From Lachnospiraceae bacterium (GTDB taxonomy: Bacteria > Bacillota > Clostridia > Lachnospirales > Lachnospiraceae), in contig JAUNGD010000014.1 in the NCBI GenBank assembly GCA_030524705.1, positions 1-62,901 of the forward strand: DNA of 62,901 nucleotides. Reading direction: 5' to 3'. Positions 61,006 through 62,901 of the stretch are shown here, in pieces; the stretch's first letter is position 1; the number at the start of each line of letters is the position of its first letter. Both the position numbers and the translations under genes were made by a program. Below the pieces are notes generated by a model. That model worked only from the letters and a program-made list of their open reading frames with translations, was not told the DNA's origin and made no database searches.

Positions 61006-62295
61006 TTAGTAGTAGCAGTTATGCACCTTCTGCCATTCACAGATAATATCAATATTGTTCAGCTCCGTGCTGGTGATATATGTGTACAGCATGTCATTTG
61101 CTGAGCTTGACGGACAATACGGTTTCGCCTGCTCATACCAGTCTTTTCCGTTGAACTGATCATAGGCTTCCTTTGACGCGCCGCCGTTCTCCGGATGGAA
61201 CACATAGCCATATCTGGCCAAGATCTCATTGATTGCAAGCTGGGATTTGTAATGCTCCTCTTCCACGCTGGAGCCCTCCAGTTTTGTCAGATCTGCATCC
61301 GTTAAGGTCTGGGTGCTGCTGTACGGAAAGATAAAATCAGAAGCGGGAGCCTGAATACCGTTCACCACCGTTATCATCTCCACGGGAGCCTCTAAAGCGC
61401 CGCCGCTGCCTTCCAGGGCAGCTCCGTTCCCAGCTCCCGATGCGTCAAGACTGCCTCCTGATATCCCGTTGTCCGTACTTCCTGATGCTCCCCCGGATAC
61501 CGCCGACAGGATCTCCGGCGTCACAAGCGCAGTCTGCTGCCCTGCCGCATAGGATGCTACATTGTATGGTGCAATATTCACATACATTCCTTCTGCCTGC
61601 ACCCAATATTTCATTATATCAAAGCAGCTTCTGATACTGTCCTCTGTGATATTTTCTACCTGACCTATGATCTCCTTCCTGTATGCCTCCACAACAGCCT
61701 CCTGCGCCGTGGTCTCGTCACACCCCAGGATTCCTCCCATAGTCAGTTCCTCCCCGGTGCGGAGATTGAAGGTGGTTCCCACCGGGAAGCCGTATCCGTG
61801 CGCCCCTCCCGTATAGCTGTAGTAGTCCTGTTCCACAGAAAAAATTTCTCCGTCAATATAAATAGACCCGCAGGTCACTTCTGAGGTCAGATGCTGAACT
61901 GAATCGGGATTATACTCCTGCACCTCCGCAGCAATTCCATTCATATTTTCCGCCTCATCCATGGCCATCTTGTATGCTTCCTCATAAAAATGCTGATTAA
62001 TGCTGTCTACAATGCTCTGGTCAAAACCATCAATCCCGGCCAGTACGGGATACTCTATCTTTACGTAATCCCCCTGTGTGACCGTGGACACAGAAGCCTG
62101 GAAAATACCGGAAAAATATTCTTCTGCTTTCACAGTATTTTCTCCCCAAAAACATGCCTGCAAGCCGCCGATACAAATGCACGCTACAGCTATGGCCGCC
62201 GCTGTCTTTCTGCCCATTTTTCCGTCTATCCTTCTGTTTATCCTTCTATCCATCTTTTCATTCATTTTTTTATTCATCCCATTTTTCCTGCTCAT
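61006..62295 (-). CDS. secreted or membrane-anchored DUF4163/DUF3298 protein with YARHG domain
   Basis: 429 residues if started at 62295; an ATG six codons later (62277) has a better ribosome site (AGGAAA). A strongly basic N-terminus of repeated MNKKMNEKMDRRINRR type leads to a hydrophobic signal or anchor (about 30-48), a DUF4163/DUF3298 region (about 60-240, with YSYTGGAHGYGFPVG), a Gly/Ser-rich linker, and a C-terminal YARHG domain (AINEILARYGYVFHPENGG). RsiV-like anti-sigma factors share DUF3298, but no cytoplasmic anti-sigma domain is visible here. Confidence 0.8.
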   Translation of the reverse strand: MSRKNGMNKKMNEKMDRRINRRIDGKMGRKTAAAIAVACICIGGLQACFWGENTVKAEEYFSGIFQASVSTVTQGDYVKIEYPVLAGIDGFDQSIVDSINQHFYEEAYKMAMDEAENMNGIAAEVQEYNPDSVQHLTSEVTCGSIYIDGEIFSVEQDYYSYTGGAHGYGFPVGTTFNLRTGEELTMGGILGCDETTAQEAVVEAYRKEIIGQVENITEDSIRSCFDIMKYWVQAEGMYVNIAPYNVASYAAGQQTALVTPEILSAVSGGASGSTDNGISGGSLDASGAGNGAALEGSGGALEAPVEMITVVNGIQAPASDFIFPYSSTQTLTDADLTKLEGSSVEEEHYKSQLAINEILARYGYVFHPENGGASKEAYDQFNGKDWYEQAKPYCPSSSANDMLYTYITSTELNNIDIICEWQKVHNCYY

Positions 62296-62409
62296 TCTAT
62301 TTTTCTGTACCTAAGCTTTTCACAGTATGAACTGCCTGATATTTTGAAATATCCGGCAGCTTCCCCTATCTCTGAAGCCTGAAACGCTGTCTTTGTTTTA
62401 TTTGTATTC

Positions 62410-62439
62410 AGTATAGTATACCGTTCCCTCTTTTTACAA
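62410..62439 (-). promoter_or_regulatory. candidate promoter of the DUF3298 gene
   Basis: TTGTAA (62439-62434), 18 bp, TATACT (62415-62410). A leader of about 105 nt follows, with a hairpin (CTGCC..ATATTT / AAATAT..GGCAG at about 62343-62371). Confidence 0.5.
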
Positions 62440-62441
62440 GC

Positions 62442-62486
62442 AAAAACAGGCCCGCAGAGAAAATTTTTCTCCACAGAGCCTGTTTT
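62442..62486. terminator. terminator of folD (possibly bidirectional)
   Basis: Outer arms ACAGGC / GCCTGT and inner GAGAAAA / TTTTCTC, with a T-run on the minus strand (TTTTT) and a weaker one on the plus strand (TTTTCTTT). Confidence 0.7.
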
Positions 62487-62533
62487 CTTTCACATACCTT
62501 CCGCAAAGTACCAGCGGAAGCTTCATCCTGCTC

Positions 62534-62901
62534 TTACAGTCCGGCTTTCTTTGCTGCCGCTTCTACTACATGGCTTACCAGAACAGACGTCGTAACGCTT
62601 CCAACGCCGCCCGGTACCGGAGTGATCGCTTCTACGATCGGCTCTACTGCTGCGTAATCTACGTCGCCGCAAAGCTTTCCTTCTGCATTTACGTTGATAC
62701 CGACGTCAATGACTACCTGACCCGGTTTTACGTACTCAGCGCCTACCACACCTGCACGGCCTGCAGCTACGATAATAATATCTGCTTCTCTCGCTACAGA
62801 CGGCATATCCACAGTTCTTGTGTGGCAAACAGTAACCGTCGCATTCTTCTTGATCAGCATCATGGCTGCCGGCTTGCCTACTACAAGGCTGCGGCCGATG
62901 A
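62534..62901 (-). CDS. folD: FolD, C-terminal part (methylenetetrahydrofolate dehydrogenase/cyclohydrolase; runs off window)
   Basis: About 122 codons to the window edge. They begin [20 protein letters not shown], the NADP-binding region of FolD (IGRSxxVGKPxAxLL), then [21 protein letters not shown] and [16 protein letters not shown], the other family motifs. The N-terminal catalytic Lys/Tyr region lies outside. It provides one-carbon folates in the cytosol. Confidence 0.96.
   Translation of the reverse strand, partial: IGRSLVVGKPAAMMLIKKNATVTVCHTRTVDMPSVAREADIIIVAAGRAGVVGAEYVKPGQVVIDVGINVNAEGKLCGDVDYAAVEPIVEAITPVPGGVGSVTTSVLVSHVVEAAAKKAGL

Overview
The window looks like a chromosomal segment of an anaerobic, spore-forming Firmicute, most likely a Lachnospiraceae-type Clostridium relative. 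This rests on the spore genes (spoIVA, ylbJ, an alpha/beta SASP, ytfJ/gerW), on strong AGGAGG ribosome sites, on the short HisG plus HisZ pair, and on several families I know from that group (DUF1846, DUF6465, DUF2953, a HisIE carrying an extra barrel). Nearly all genes are on the minus strand. Gene names are recognised from the encoded proteins by eye; no database search was run.

Layout. 1-7977: a minus-strand capsule/exopolysaccharide operon (PHP tyrosine phosphatase, Wzz-like protein, BY-kinase, LCP ligase, a small secreted protein, a LytR_C protein, a membrane UDP-sugar 4,6-dehydratase and, at the window edge, the start of a DegT-type aminotransferase). A plus-strand DinJ/YafQ toxin-antitoxin module with its own promoter and terminator sits head-on between the last two genes. 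8256-15375: an XRE regulator, an RNase G/radical SAM operon, an orphan Lon-like AAA+ ATPase, a 59-residue ORF and a methyltransferase. 15413-24123: an SH3 surface protein, the operon hisZ-hisG-hisD-hisB-hisIE behind a consensus promoter, recU and an RluA-type synthase. 24178-33655: a membrane protein, radical SAM, HAD and RNA-modification genes, a small alarmone synthetase, an M23 peptidase, ylbJ and coaD. 33652-44960: rsmD, a SASP, DUF6465, DUF1846, an MgsA-like protein, recG, a FakA/YloV-Asp23 pair, rpmB, ytfJ, DUF2953 and a NUDIX hydrolase. 45058-57068: FtsI-type PBP, FtsW/SpoVE, U32 peptidase, zapA, ruvAB, a Gx transporter with a NusG-II protein, a SleB-type hydrolase and spoIVA. 57212-62901: a large Ig-like surface protein, a cobalamin riboswitch, an acylphosphatase, a DUF3298/YARHG lipoprotein-like gene and the end of folD.

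The most unusual stretch is 60016-60641. A complete cobalamin aptamer with its own near-consensus promoter leads only to a roughly 450-nt transcript ending in a strong terminator, with no B12 gene behind it. The next gene downstream is the Ig-like surface protein, whose own promoter has a run of nine G exactly filling part of the -35/-10 spacer, the arrangement of a phase-variable promoter. A second eight-G run lies upstream of the polysaccharide operon. Other points are a spoIVA ribosome site locked in a 13-bp hairpin, a YafQ toxin with an internal deletion that keeps its active site, a Lon-like ATPase with an altered Walker B, and MgsA- and HisF-like domains that have lost catalytic residues.
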